From Bacteroidales bacterium (lineage in GTDB: Bacteria > Bacteroidota > Bacteroidia > Bacteroidales > P3), in the NCBI GenBank assembly GCA_017469625.1, contig JAFUGA010000054.1, forward strand, positions 57,292 through 121,291: a stretch of DNA of 64,000 bases, written 5' to 3'. Below are positions 9,203 to 17,831 of the stretch, piece after piece. The translations under genes were made by a program, and so were the position numbers. The notes beneath the pieces are model-generated. The model did no database searches and was not told the origin of the DNA. It was given only the letters and a program-made list of their open reading frames with translations. Position 1 is the first letter of the stretch, and each line of letters opens with the position of its first letter.

Positions 9203-10204
9203 ATGAGTAAATTGAAGAAAATAATCATGTTGGCGGGTATTTTATCCGTATGTTTTGCCTCTTGCACAAACAAAAATAAACCAGAGGAATATCAAAAGAC
9301 TGAAGAAGAAGAGAATGAGAGCGTTGTGTATATGACAAACGAGATTTCTGCAGAAAGTCTTGTAAAGATGTTTGAAGTTCTGAATGTTAAACCAGAGGGA
9401 AGAGTAGGAGTAAAGATTTCTACAGGCGATGGAAAGGGTGTACACGCCCTTTCACCAAATTTGATAAAAGATTTGGTACAAAAACTTAACGCAAACATAA
9501 TAGAATGCAATACTGCATACGAAGGTACTCGTCATAAAACAGACTTGCATTGGGAAACTATAAAGAAACATGGCTATGATACTATTGCAAAAGTAGATAT
9601 TATGGACGAAGAAGGAGAAATAAAACTACCTATAAAAGACGGTAAACATTTGAAATACGATATAGTTGGCTCACATATAGATAACTATGATTTTATAGTA
9701 AATCTTGCACACTTTAAAGGTCATCAAATGGCTGGTTTTGGTGGAGTTTTGAAAAACCAATCCATAGGTTTCGCTTCTACAAACGGTAAGGCATACATAC
9801 ATTCTGCTGGAACATGGTCTCAAATGGCAGATTTGTGGGAAAAACATGTTGCAACACAAGATGATTTTCTTGAAAGTATGGCAGAGGCTGCAAAAGCTGT
9901 AGCAGATAAATTTCAAGGTAAGATTGTTTATATAGCAGTTATGAACAATATGTCTATAGATTGCGATTGCAATGGAAACCCTGCACAGCCTCTTATAAAA
10001 GATTTCGGTATTCTTGCTTCTACAGACCCTGTGGCTTTGGATAAAGCGTGCTTGGATATTATATTCAATATGGAGTCTTCTGATTATAACAACACCAAAC
10101 CTTTGAAAGACCGTATCAATCAACAAAACGGTAAACATATAGTAGAATATGCAGAAAAAATAGGCTTAGGAACAACTAAGTATATCTTGCAAGCAGTTAA
10201 TTAA
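9203..10204 (+). CDS. DUF362 domain lipoprotein
   Basis: A 333-residue protein with a lipoprotein signal peptide (lipobox near SVCFASC, Cys about 21). The rest matches DUF362: GRVGVKISTGDG, YDFIVNLAHFKGHQMAGFGGVLKNQSIG, and ILASTDPVALDKACLD near the end. Many DUF362 proteins carry ferredoxin-type cysteines; here I see only a single CDC cluster (IDCDCNGNP) and no complete 4Fe-4S motif, so it belongs to the secreted variant. Biochemical function unknown. It is monocistronic, bounded by repeat R2 upstream and a terminator downstream. Confidence 0.8.
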   Translation: MSKLKKIIMLAGILSVCFASCTNKNKPEEYQKTEEEENESVVYMTNEISAESLVKMFEVLNVKPEGRVGVKISTGDGKGVHALSPNLIKDLVQKLNANIIECNTAYEGTRHKTDLHWETIKKHGYDTIAKVDIMDEEGEIKLPIKDGKHLKYDIVGSHIDNYDFIVNLAHFKGHQMAGFGGVLKNQSIGFASTNGKAYIHSAGTWSQMADLWEKHVATQDDFLESMAEAAKAVADKFQGKIVYIAVMNNMSIDCDCNGNPAQPLIKDFGILASTDPVALDKACLDIIFNMESSDYNNTKPLKDRINQQNGKHIVEYAEKIGLGTTKYILQAVN

Positions 10205-10237
10205 AAGAAAGATACATAAGTAAGATACTTGTTTTTG

Positions 10238-10270
10238 AGGACGGGAATTTTCTCGTCCTTTTTCTTTTTT
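10238..10270 (+). terminator. Intrinsic terminator after the DUF362 gene
   Basis: Stem AGGACG (10238-10243) / CGTCCT (10254-10259), extended inward by GAA/TTC after single-base bulges, followed by a T-rich tract. The remaining gap to 10523 is AT-rich, with only the promoter below recognisable. Confidence 0.85.
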
Positions 10271-10482
10271 CTGCTGCTGAATAGATATTTACAAGAAAAA
10301 ATTTAAAATCCACACAATATACCTTGTTTTTGTTCGTTTTTATAGAAATTTTGTGAAAAGATAGGAAACCGAACTGATATTAGAAAGTTTTTTATTATAT
10401 TTTAAAATACTTAAAAGTAGGTATTTAGATAAAAATATGATAAAATATTGAGAAAACTTTTTATCATTTATGAGGTTTTTTA

Positions 10483-10490
10483 TATTTTTG
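10483..10490 (+). promoter_or_regulatory. -7 element of the efflux operon
   Basis: TATTTTTG fits the Bacteroidota -7 consensus TAnnTTTG and lies 33 bp before the chosen tetR start. I see no good -33 TTTG at the expected distance. The bases right after it (GCACCTCGTTT) are also found after the rpmE2 -7 element. Confidence 0.5.
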
Positions 10491-10523
10491 CACCTCGTTT
10501 CTGATTGGTATGAAAATAAAGAT

Positions 10524-11207
10524 ATGGAAGTAAAAGAAAAAATAATGTTGGAGTTTATCATTACTTTGATGGAGAAAGATTATAAATCCATCAAAATGGA
10601 CGATATTGCAAAAAAACTCCGTATTTCCAAGAAAACTATTTACGAATGTTTTGAAAGTAAAGAGGTTTTGTTGGAACAATCTTTTACAACCTATCAAACA
10701 AAATTCTATAATAATATAGTAAACGAATACCTAAAGATAGAAAATCCTTTAGAACGCATCTTGTCTTGTATGTACGATATATTTGTATGTTCTAAGACTA
10801 TAAATATTTCTAAAATCAAAGAATTACAAAAGAGTAATACTAAAGTATTTACAGAAGTATTGGCAAGGCATTTGGTTTTTGTGAATACGTTTATTTTGCC
10901 TACTATAAAACAGGCACAGGATAAAGGATATATTTTCAAAGAAATAGATTCAGAATTGCTACTCGTTATTATGTTTCCAGAAGATTTTGTGGAGGTGAAT
11001 GAAAGAACAAAATTGAAAAAATACAATAGTGAATACGATATTTTTAAACTTGGAGCCATACATTTCTTTGCAGTAATGAGAGGAATAGCAACTTCGGATA
11101 AGGGAATAAAAACTTGTGATGAATTTTTTGAAAAAATGGAGAAAGATATAAGAAATAAATCTGTTTTTCCATCATTGATAGAACATCTGAATAAAATAAA
11201 CAAATAA
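10524..11207 (+). CDS. TetR family transcriptional regulator
   Basis: A 227-residue regulator. The open frame reaches back to 10470, but that start lies upstream of the likely -7 element at 10483-10490, so the ATG at 10524 is preferred. The N-terminal helix-turn-helix is clear (YKSIKMDDIAKKLRISKKT, then IYECFESKEVLLEQSF); the C-terminal ligand or dimer domain is divergent, as usual. It precedes the TolC-MFP-RND genes with a 6-bp gap to tolC and is most likely the local repressor of the pump, responding to an unknown compound. Confidence 0.88.
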   Translation: MEVKEKIMLEFIITLMEKDYKSIKMDDIAKKLRISKKTIYECFESKEVLLEQSFTTYQTKFYNNIVNEYLKIENPLERILSCMYDIFVCSKTINISKIKELQKSNTKVFTEVLARHLVFVNTFILPTIKQAQDKGYIFKEIDSELLLVIMFPEDFVEVNERTKLKKYNSEYDIFKLGAIHFFAVMRGIATSDKGIKTCDEFFEKMEKDIRNKSVFPSLIEHLNKINK

Positions 11208-11213
11208 TTAAAT

Positions 11214-12563
11214 ATGAAGACAAAGAAAAAAACAATTGCTTTATTTTTAACTGGTTTGACTATGTTTTGTTTTTTTGCTCCACAGGCACAAAACGAACTA
11301 AATCTTGATTTAAAAACAGCTCTTCAAATAGCTCAGGATAATAACCCTACTATAAAAATAGCCAATATGGAAATAGAAAGGGTAGATTATGCAAAAAAAG
11401 AGGCTATTGGGGCTTTGTTGCCAAATGTTTCAGCAACAGGACAGTATACCAATAACATAATGAAAAGCGTTATGTTTATGCCTGCAAGTATGTCTGCTGC
11501 ATTTGGAGGACAAAGTTATATGGAAATAGGATATAAGAACTCCTACACCGGAACTGTTTCTGCATCTATGCCTTTGGTTAATTTTGCATTGTGGGAAAGT
11601 ATAAAAGCAAAACAAAATGATATAAGTCTTATCATAGAACAAGCACGCAGTAGCAAAATAGAAATGACAAAACAAGTAAAAGATGCTTATTATAATGTAT
11701 TGCTTGCAAAAGCATCTTTGAAAGTTCTTTCTCAGAGTATAGAGAATGCAAACGAAACTCTAAAAACAACAAGAGCATCATACGAACAAGGTCTGGCTTC
11801 AGAGTATGATTATCTTTCTGCACAGGTACAAGTAAATAATTTGAACCCTACTTATCTTTCTGCAAAGAATGGAGTAGAACTTTCACTATTACAACTAAAG
11901 ATGTTATTGTCTTTGCCTGCAAATACAGAGGTTGTTGTTACTGAGAAATTGGAAGATTATGAAGATAATGTAGCACTATTAAACCAACTTGAAAATCAAA
12001 GAGCAGATATGCTTATGAACAATAGTACTATGCGACAATTGGATTTGAATATCTCAAATCTTCAACATACTTTGAAAATGACAAAATACCAACATTTACC
12101 TTCTCTTGCTGCTTTTGGTCAATATGCTTATCAAACACAAGCAGAAGATTTTAAATTCTCGGATTATAGATGGGTAAGTTCAGCAGCAGTAGGTCTTTCT
12201 TTGAGTATTCCTATTTTCAGTGGAAATACTGTTATCAACCAAACAAAACAAGTAGAGTTGGCACTGAAAGAACTTCAACTACAAAGAGATTATGTACTTG
12301 AGGGACAAAACCTTCAATTCACATCTGCTATAGATAATATGCGTACAGCCAATGAACAACTTATAGTAAATAGAGAAGCCATAGCACAAGCAGAAAGAGG
12401 TTATGAAATAGCAAAAGTACGTTACTCTACAGGAACAGGAACTATTTTAGAATTGAATAACAGTGAATTGGCTTTAACTCAAAGTCGTCTAAACTACCAA
12501 CAAGCATTGTACAATTACTTGTCTGCACAAGCACAATTAGAACAAGTATTAGGAAAAGAATAA
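11214..12563 (+). CDS. TolC family outer-membrane efflux protein
   Basis: A 449-residue outer-membrane channel subunit of a tripartite pump. Signal peptide at about 1-25. Two repeats of the outer-membrane-efflux domain are visible: one starting LDLKTALQIAQDNNP with long helices full of A/Q/N and KQVKDAYYNVLLAKASLKV, another starting at about residue 260 with MRQLDLNISNLQHTLKM and ending in LTQSRLNYQQALYNYLSAQAQLEQVLGKE. It pairs with the adaptor and RND genes downstream. The gene order matches the xepCAB-type efflux loci of Porphyromonas. Confidence 0.93.
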   Translation: MKTKKKTIALFLTGLTMFCFFAPQAQNELNLDLKTALQIAQDNNPTIKIANMEIERVDYAKKEAIGALLPNVSATGQYTNNIMKSVMFMPASMSAAFGGQSYMEIGYKNSYTGTVSASMPLVNFALWESIKAKQNDISLIIEQARSSKIEMTKQVKDAYYNVLLAKASLKVLSQSIENANETLKTTRASYEQGLASEYDYLSAQVQVNNLNPTYLSAKNGVELSLLQLKMLLSLPANTEVVVTEKLEDYEDNVALLNQLENQRADMLMNNSTMRQLDLNISNLQHTLKMTKYQHLPSLAAFGQYAYQTQAEDFKFSDYRWVSSAAVGLSLSIPIFSGNTVINQTKQVELALKELQLQRDYVLEGQNLQFTSAIDNMRTANEQLIVNREAIAQAERGYEIAKVRYSTGTGTILELNNSELALTQSRLNYQQALYNYLSAQAQLEQVLGKE

Positions 12564-12627
12564 TAAAAATATTGTAGAATAGAAATAGATTTAATAATAA
12601 AAAAAACTAAAAAACGAATATAATAAA

Positions 12628-13647
12628 ATGAAAAAGAATCTTATGCAAAAAATATCGGCTATTGCAATTCTGTCTATAATAGTCGCATCTTGTTCAAGCA
12701 AACAAGAACAAGTAGAAACACAAGATAAAGAAATAAACGTGCAGGTTCAACAAGTAAAAACTGAAGAAGTAGAACAAATATATGATTTTACTTCTACTAT
12801 AGAACCAAAGGTAAAGAACTATATTACATCTGCAGGAGGTACTCGTATAGAAAAGATTTATGTAGAGGTAGGAGATAGAGTTGTAAAGGGACAAACATTG
12901 GTTAAGATGGAAAACACAAACCTTGCTACAGCACAAGCACAACTAAATAATTTGGAAGCAGACCTTAATCGTATAAAAGCCCTTTATGCAAGTGGTGGTA
13001 CAAGCAAACAAACTCTTGACCAATTGCAAACTCAATACGATGTAACAAAAAAGAATGTTCAAAACCTACAAGAAAACATCACTCTTACTTCTCCTATAAC
13101 AGGAGTAGTAACTATGAAAAATTTTGATAACGGAGATGTTTCTGGCTCACAACCTATACTTCAAGTTATGCAGATTTCACCTGTTAAACTAAAATTTGCA
13201 GTAAATGAAAGTTTATATACAAAAGTAAAAATAGGAATGCCTGTAAAGGCTAAGGTAGAAGTGTTTGGAGAAGAAGAATTCTCAGGAAGAATATCTCTTA
13301 TTTCACCAACTATAGACCCTATGACAAGAACTTTCTATGTAGAAGCAGAATTTACTAATGCAAATAGCAAACTTCGTCCTGGAATGTATGGAAAAGCAAC
13401 TTTGAACTTAGGAAAAGCAAACAATATTGTTATACCAGACAAATCTCTTATAAAACAAAATGGTACAAATGATAAATACGTTTATGTTCTTCAGCAAAAC
13501 AATACTGTAGAGTTTAGAAAAATAAACGTTGGAAAGAGATTAAGTGATAAGTATGCCGTTTTAGATGGACTAAATGAAGGAGAAAAAGTTGTAGTATCCG
13601 ATTATAGTAAGTTGAAAAACGGAGCAAAAGTAAAAGTAGTAAAATAA
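12628..13647 (+). CDS. RND efflux periplasmic adaptor (membrane fusion protein)
   Basis: A 339-residue lipoprotein adaptor linking the RND transporter to TolC. The signal peptide ends in a lipobox (IIVASC, Cys about 22). A biotinyl-lipoyl-like half-motif follows (GTRIEKIYVEVGDRVVKGQTLVKM), then a short alpha-hairpin (about 90-135), the second lipoyl half (LTSPITGVVTMKNFDNGDVSG) and beta-barrel and membrane-proximal domains. It lies 64 bp after tolC and 28 bp before the RND gene, consistent with one operon. Confidence 0.93.
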   Translation: MKKNLMQKISAIAILSIIVASCSSKQEQVETQDKEINVQVQQVKTEEVEQIYDFTSTIEPKVKNYITSAGGTRIEKIYVEVGDRVVKGQTLVKMENTNLATAQAQLNNLEADLNRIKALYASGGTSKQTLDQLQTQYDVTKKNVQNLQENITLTSPITGVVTMKNFDNGDVSGSQPILQVMQISPVKLKFAVNESLYTKVKIGMPVKAKVEVFGEEEFSGRISLISPTIDPMTRTFYVEAEFTNANSKLRPGMYGKATLNLGKANNIVIPDKSLIKQNGTNDKYVYVLQQNNTVEFRKINVGKRLSDKYAVLDGLNEGEKVVVSDYSKLKNGAKVKVVK

Positions 13648-13675
13648 TACTCATCTAAACTTAAAACATACTGAA

Positions 13676-16600
13676 ATGAAAATATATGAATCTTCGGTAA
13701 AGAAACCTGTTTTGGTGTCTATAGCATTTATTGCTGTAATGATAATGGGTATCTTTTCCTACTCAAAACTAAGTGTGGATTTGATGCCAGAGTTTGATAT
13801 GAACATGGCTATTGCCATAGTAACATATCCTAATGCTTCTTCAGAAGATGTTGAAAACAACGTAACCAAGATACTTGAGCAAACATTATCTACTGTTAAT
13901 GATTTAAAGAAACTTACTTCTACATCTAAAGATAATGTTTCTATGGTTACAGTAGAGTTTGAATGGGGAACAGATATGGACGATGCAGTCAATGATATGC
14001 GAGATAAGTTGGAACTTATCAAAATGTCATTGCCAGATGGTGCATCATCTCCTATGATATTCAAACTTTCTACAGATATGATGCCTGTTGCTATTTATGC
14101 AGTAGATGCTCAGGAGTCTATGGCAGGACTTTACAAGATATTAGACGACAATATGTCTAATCCTTTGCAAAGAATAGAGGGTGTAGGTTCTGTTACTATA
14201 GCAGGTGCTCCTGAAAGAGAGATAGTAGCATTAGTAGATCCTAACAAAATGGAGGCTTATAACCTTACAGTAGAGGCTATTGGTGCCAGAATAGCAGCAG
14301 AAAACCTTAATATGCCTTCAGGTAAATACTATGTAGGTAATGAATCTTACAACCTACGTATAGAAGGTGAGTTTAAAGAAAGCGACCAATTAAAAGATAT
14401 AGTAGTATCAAATAACGGTGGTCCTATATACCTAAAAGATATTGCAGTAGTAAGAGACTCTTTGCAAGAAAAAGTACAAGAAAGTTACATCAACGGAAAG
14501 AAGGGTGCTACAGTGGTTATTTCCAAACAAAACGGAGCTAACTCTGTAGATGTAATGAACAAAATAAACAAGGCTTTGCCTCAAATAAAAAAGAACCTTC
14601 CTTCGGATATACAAATAACAGAAGTAATGAACTCTACAGATAACATTAGAAACTCTGTAGCCTCATTGGAAGAAACAATACTGTTAGCATTCTTATTCGT
14701 TGTTGTAGTTATTATGTACTTCTTAGGAGAATGGCGTAGTGCGTTGATAGTTGTTATTACTATACCTGTTTCTCTTATTGGTGCATTCATCTATCTGTTC
14801 GCAACAGGAAATACGCTTAATATTATATCTCTATCTGCATTAGGTATAGCCATAGGTATGGTTGTAGATGATGCTATAGTGGTTATGGAAAACGTTTCTA
14901 CACATATAAGTAGAGGAGCCAAACCAAGAGAAGCCGCTATCTATGGAACAAATGAGGTTGCCGTTTCTGTTGTGGCTACTACTCTTACACTTATAGCGGT
15001 ATTCTTCCCATTCACTATGCTTAGTGGTATGGCTGGTATTATGTTCAAACAATTAGGTTGGATGATGTGTATCATTATGGTTGTTTCTACAGTATCTGCA
15101 CTTACTCTTACACCTATGCTTTGTTCTTTGATATACAAACAAAAAGAAAAGAATGCAAGCAAACAGCAGACTGAAAAGAAGAAGAACAAAGTTCAAATCA
15201 TAATAGAAAAACAACTTACAGCCTTAGATAATGCTTACGAAAGATTGCTTACTTGGGCAGTAAACCATAAACCTACAACTATAATAGTTTCTACAGTTAT
15301 CTTTGTATTGTCATTGATGCTTACCAAGTTTATAGGTACAGACTTTGTGCCTGCAAGTGATAACGCAATGATAAGTGGTAGTATAGAATTGCCAGCAGGT
15401 GCAAGTGTAGAAAGAAGTAAAGAGATAGCAACACGTTTTTATAATTATATGAAAACAACCTATCCTGATGAAATGCTAAGAATGACTTACACTGTGGGTT
15501 CTCCTTCAGAGGATAGCGACAACTCTTTCGCACTTATGCAGACAAGTGGTGATAACTATATATCATTCCGTATCAAACTAAAGGATATAAAAGAAAGAAA
15601 GAGAACAATATTTGAAATATCTGAACTTATGCGTAAGGAAATAGCATCTTATCCTGAGGTTGCAAAAAGTACTGTTACACCAGGAGGACAACAAGGTGGT
15701 ATGACAGGAGGTTCAAATATTGAGGTTCAAATCTATGGATACGATTTGGAAAAGACAACAAAACTTGCCAACGATTACAAAGCAGGTATGTCTAAGATAG
15801 ACGGATTAAAGGATATAACCATATCAAGAAAAGATTATACACCTCAATACAATATTGTTTTTGATAGAGAGAAACTTACAGCAAACGGATTGGATTTTGC
15901 TACAGCATCTACTTTCGTAAGAAATAGAATGAACGGTATGACTGCTTCTTTGTATAGAGAAGACGGAGAAGAATATAAGATAAAAGTACGTTATGCTGAA
16001 GAGTTTAGAAAAAGTACAGAGGATATAGAAAATATCACTCTTTATTCTACAACAGGAAGAGCCATAAAACTTGGTGAAGTAGCCAAAGTAGTAGAAAAAT
16101 TTGCTCCACCTGAAATAGAGAGAAGAGATAGAGAGCGTATAGTTACTGTAAAAGCAACTCTTTATGGTACAACTATAGACAAGGCTAAAGCAGCTATAGA
16201 GCAACTAAACGAAAATTTATCTATTCCTTCAGGTATTTCTGTAGAGATAGGAGGTTCATTAGAAGACCAACAAGATACATTTGGCGATATGGGACTTTTG
16301 GCTGTTATCATCATTATACTTGTTTATTCTGTTATGGCTGGAGAGTTTGAAAGTTTCCGTTCACCTTTCATCATTATGTTCTCTATACCATTTGCACTTA
16401 CAGGTATGTTCTTAAGTCTATGGCTAACAGGACAAACCATAAATATGATGAGTTTGATAGGTGCTATAATGCTTATAGGTATAGTTGTAAAGAACGGTAT
16501 TGTGCTTGTGGATTATATTAACCTAAACAGAGAAAGAGGCTTAAGTATAGTAACCTCAATAGTTTCTGGTGGTAAATCTCGTTTGCGTCCTGTACTTATG

Positions 16601-16825
16601 ACTACAGCAACTACAGTACTTGGTATGCTTCCTATGGCATTAGGTATAGGTGAAGGTAGTGAGTTGTGGCAACCTATGGGTATAGTTATTGTAGGCGGTC
16701 TATTGGTTTCTACACTTGTAACACTTGTTCTTATACCTACACTTTACGGTTCATTTGCAGCAAGCAAACTAAACAGACAAAGACGTTCATTAAGAAAAAA
16801 GAATAGAAAGGAGGTTATTGCATAA
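13676..16825 (+). CDS. RND multidrug efflux transporter (AcrB/HAE1-like)
   Basis: A 1049-residue proton-driven transporter of the inner membrane with two sets of six transmembrane helices and two large periplasmic loops. The proton-relay residues are intact: Asp398-Asp399 in GIAIGMVVDDAIVVMENV (TM4) and Lys939 in GIVVKNGIVLVDYIN (TM10). N-terminus KKPVLVSIAFIAVMIMGI is typical. Presence of the relay and the family length support a functional HAE1-type drug or lipid exporter; the substrate cannot be read from the sequence. Its stop overlaps the start of the next gene by one base. Confidence 0.95.
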   Translation: MKIYESSVKKPVLVSIAFIAVMIMGIFSYSKLSVDLMPEFDMNMAIAIVTYPNASSEDVENNVTKILEQTLSTVNDLKKLTSTSKDNVSMVTVEFEWGTDMDDAVNDMRDKLELIKMSLPDGASSPMIFKLSTDMMPVAIYAVDAQESMAGLYKILDDNMSNPLQRIEGVGSVTIAGAPEREIVALVDPNKMEAYNLTVEAIGARIAAENLNMPSGKYYVGNESYNLRIEGEFKESDQLKDIVVSNNGGPIYLKDIAVVRDSLQEKVQESYINGKKGATVVISKQNGANSVDVMNKINKALPQIKKNLPSDIQITEVMNSTDNIRNSVASLEETILLAFLFVVVVIMYFLGEWRSALIVVITIPVSLIGAFIYLFATGNTLNIISLSALGIAIGMVVDDAIVVMENVSTHISRGAKPREAAIYGTNEVAVSVVATTLTLIAVFFPFTMLSGMAGIMFKQLGWMMCIIMVVSTVSALTLTPMLCSLIYKQKEKNASKQQTEKKKNKVQIIIEKQLTALDNAYERLLTWAVNHKPTTIIVSTVIFVLSLMLTKFIGTDFVPASDNAMISGSIELPAGASVERSKEIATRFYNYMKTTYPDEMLRMTYTVGSPSEDSDNSFALMQTSGDNYISFRIKLKDIKERKRTIFEISELMRKEIASYPEVAKSTVTPGGQQGGMTGGSNIEVQIYGYDLEKTTKLANDYKAGMSKIDGLKDITISRKDYTPQYNIVFDREKLTANGLDFATASTFVRNRMNGMTASLYREDGEEYKIKVRYAEEFRKSTEDIENITLYSTTGRAIKLGEVAKVVEKFAPPEIERRDRERIVTVKATLYGTTIDKAKAAIEQLNENLSIPSGISVEIGGSLEDQQDTFGDMGLLAVIIIILVYSVMAGEFESFRSPFIIMFSIPFALTGMFLSLWLTGQTINMMSLIGAIMLIGIVVKNGIVLVDYINLNRERGLSIVTSIVSGGKSRLRPVLMTTATTVLGMLPMALGIGEGSELWQPMGIVIVGGLLVSTLVTLVLIPTLYGSFAASKLNRQRRSLRKKNRKEVIA

Positions 16826-17115
16826 TGAAAGCAGCATTTATAGCATACAATCAGGCTTTTGTTGATGAAGTAGAACAGATATTACATCAATTAAATATAA
16901 GAGGATATACCCGTTGGGTAGATGTGCAGGGAAGAGGTACAAAAACGGGAGAACCACATCTTGGTTCTCACGCTTGGCCTGGCAAAAATATGGCAACACT
17001 TTGTATAGTAGAAGATGCTATAGCACCTATACTAAAGAAAAGAATACAAGGCTTAGACCATTCTGCACCAGAACAGGGTATAAGAGTTTTCTTCTGGGAA
17101 ACTATGGATGTGTAA
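16825..17115 (+). CDS. PG0541-family transporter-associated protein
   Basis: A 96-residue soluble protein starting inside the stop codon of the RND gene (TAATG overlap), so translation is probably coupled. Sequence MKAAFIAYNQAFVDEVEQIL, the YTRWVDVQGRGTKTGEPHLGSHAWPG stretch and the C-terminal strand match the small protein that follows RND pumps in Porphyromonas and relatives. The strand-helix pattern resembles a P-II/ferredoxin-like fold, suggesting a regulatory partner of the transporter, but no function has been shown. Confidence 0.8.
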   Translation: MKAAFIAYNQAFVDEVEQILHQLNIRGYTRWVDVQGRGTKTGEPHLGSHAWPGKNMATLCIVEDAIAPILKKRIQGLDHSAPEQGIRVFFWETMDV

Positions 17116-17151
17116 GTAACTTTGATTATTTTAGTTGTTTGTTTTTTTTGT

Positions 17152-17183
17152 GCATTGCAAACGAAAGTTTGCAATGCTTTTTC
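17152..17183 (+). terminator. Intrinsic terminator of the efflux operon
   Basis: Perfect 11-bp stem GCATTGCAAAC (17152-17162) / GTTTGCAATGC (17167-17177) closed by a GAAA tetraloop and followed by TTTTTC. Confidence 0.95.
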
Positions 17184-17278
17184 TTACACAATTATTCTGC
17201 AACAACGCAAAGATATAAGGGAATATATATTATTTTTTGTATCATAGATAAAACAACCAAACCAAACTAACCCAAAAC

Positions 17279-17342
17279 TAATAACAAAATAACAAAGCAG
17301 GCACACACACTATTTAAAGTGTGTGCCTTTGTTATGTTATTA
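17279..17342. repeat. Long-stem hairpin P1, copy A (family 2)
   Basis: A 64-bp near-perfect inverted repeat: arm TAATAAC-AAA-ATAACAAAG-CA-GGCACACAC against its complement without the AAA and CA bulges. Near-identical copies are at 23529-23593 (opposite strand) and 63740-63802. It is preceded by CCCAAAAC, shared with copy C. No coding potential; it lies 96 bp past the efflux-operon terminator. Confidence 0.9.
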
Positions 17343-17398
17343 CCAAAAAACAAACAAATTTTACATATATAGGGAATTTGTTTTGTTTGCATTTTTTT
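17343..17398. repeat. Variable hairpin V1 with conserved loop (family 2)
   Basis: Follows P1 directly. Left arm CAAACAAATT, loop TTTACATATATAGGG, right arm AATTTG-TTTTG-TTTG (partly duplicated arm), then a T7 run. The loop is shared with copies B and C while the stem is not. The tail GCATTTTTTTGACGCACC has a close match at 63680-63710. Confidence 0.8.
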
Positions 17399-17413
17399 GA
17401 CGCACCAAAAAGT

Positions 17414-17476
17414 AACTATGAAATAAGAGGAAAAAGGGAGAGAGATTTTAATCTCTCCCTTTACTCTTACATAGTT
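17414..17476. repeat. Long-stem hairpin P2 (family 2, unrelated sequence)
   Basis: A 63-bp inverted repeat: arm AACTATG-AAA-TAAGAGG-AA-AAAGGGAGAGA against AACTATG-TAAGAGT-AAAGGGAGAGA. Its sequence is unrelated to P1, but the length, the AAA bulge after the first 7 bases and the second 2-nt bulge are at matching places in the left arm. Confidence 0.8.
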
Positions 17477-17477
17477 A

Positions 17478-17532
17478 GTAAAAAACGCACGTTTTTTTAT
17501 ACGTATATAGAAGTGTGTGCGGTGCGTTTTTT
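17478..17532. repeat. Variable hairpin V2 with conserved loop (family 2)
   Basis: Follows P2 as V1 follows P1. Left arm AAAAAACGCAC pairs with GTGCGTTTTTT; the loop contains TTTTATACGTATATAG, similar to the loop of V1; the right arm again holds two overlapping versions of the arm (GTGTGTGC, GGTGCG) before the T-run. Confidence 0.75.
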
Positions 17533-17593
17533 ATTGTAAAGAGATTAAAGTATTGATTTAGTGTATATTGATGTAAAATTTTGTTTAATACTT

Positions 17594-17763
17594 GCGAAAC
17601 TTTGTTTTAATTTCATAAAACTTGATTTCGCTTTCATAGAACTTTGTTTTAGAATTCTATCTCTTTGTTTTAATTTTCTCTTTCTTTGTTTTAGAAAATT
17701 AAAACAAAGTTCTACGAAATTAGAATAAAGAGATAGAAAATTATAATCAAGTTTTAGAAAAAT
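17594..17763. repeat. 21-bp modular palindromic array R3
   Basis: Array of 21-bp AT-rich modules (CTTTG/CTTGA cores on the left, CAAAG/TAAAG/CAAG cores on the right, with TTCTACG and AGATAG blocks). It starts about 62 bp after V2. The 17116-17831 gap thus contains terminator, two P-V hairpin pairs, this array and the promoter of the next gene, with no coding sequence. Confidence 0.85.
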
Positions 17764-17798
17764 AGGGTAAAGAAATGCAAAGAAACTAAAAAGTTTTA

Positions 17799-17806
17799 TA
17801 TATTTG
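17799..17806 (+). promoter_or_regulatory. -7 element of the amidohydrolase gene
   Basis: TATATTTG matches TAnnTTTG, followed by GCAAAG. It lies only 10 bp before the first in-frame ATG (17817) and 25 bp before the second (17832), which favours the second start. No clear -33 element. Confidence 0.55.
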
Positions 17807-17831
17807 CAAAGAGAAAATGTTTAGAAATAAT

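Noticed and set aside
9671..10138. 155-residue minus-strand frame inside the DUF362 gene
   Set aside because: Antisense shadow; the plus-strand product matches a known family and the shadow has no family or start context.
17321..17539. 72-residue frame over the family-2 hairpins
   Set aside because: Covers inverted repeats and T-runs with no recognisable product or start signal.
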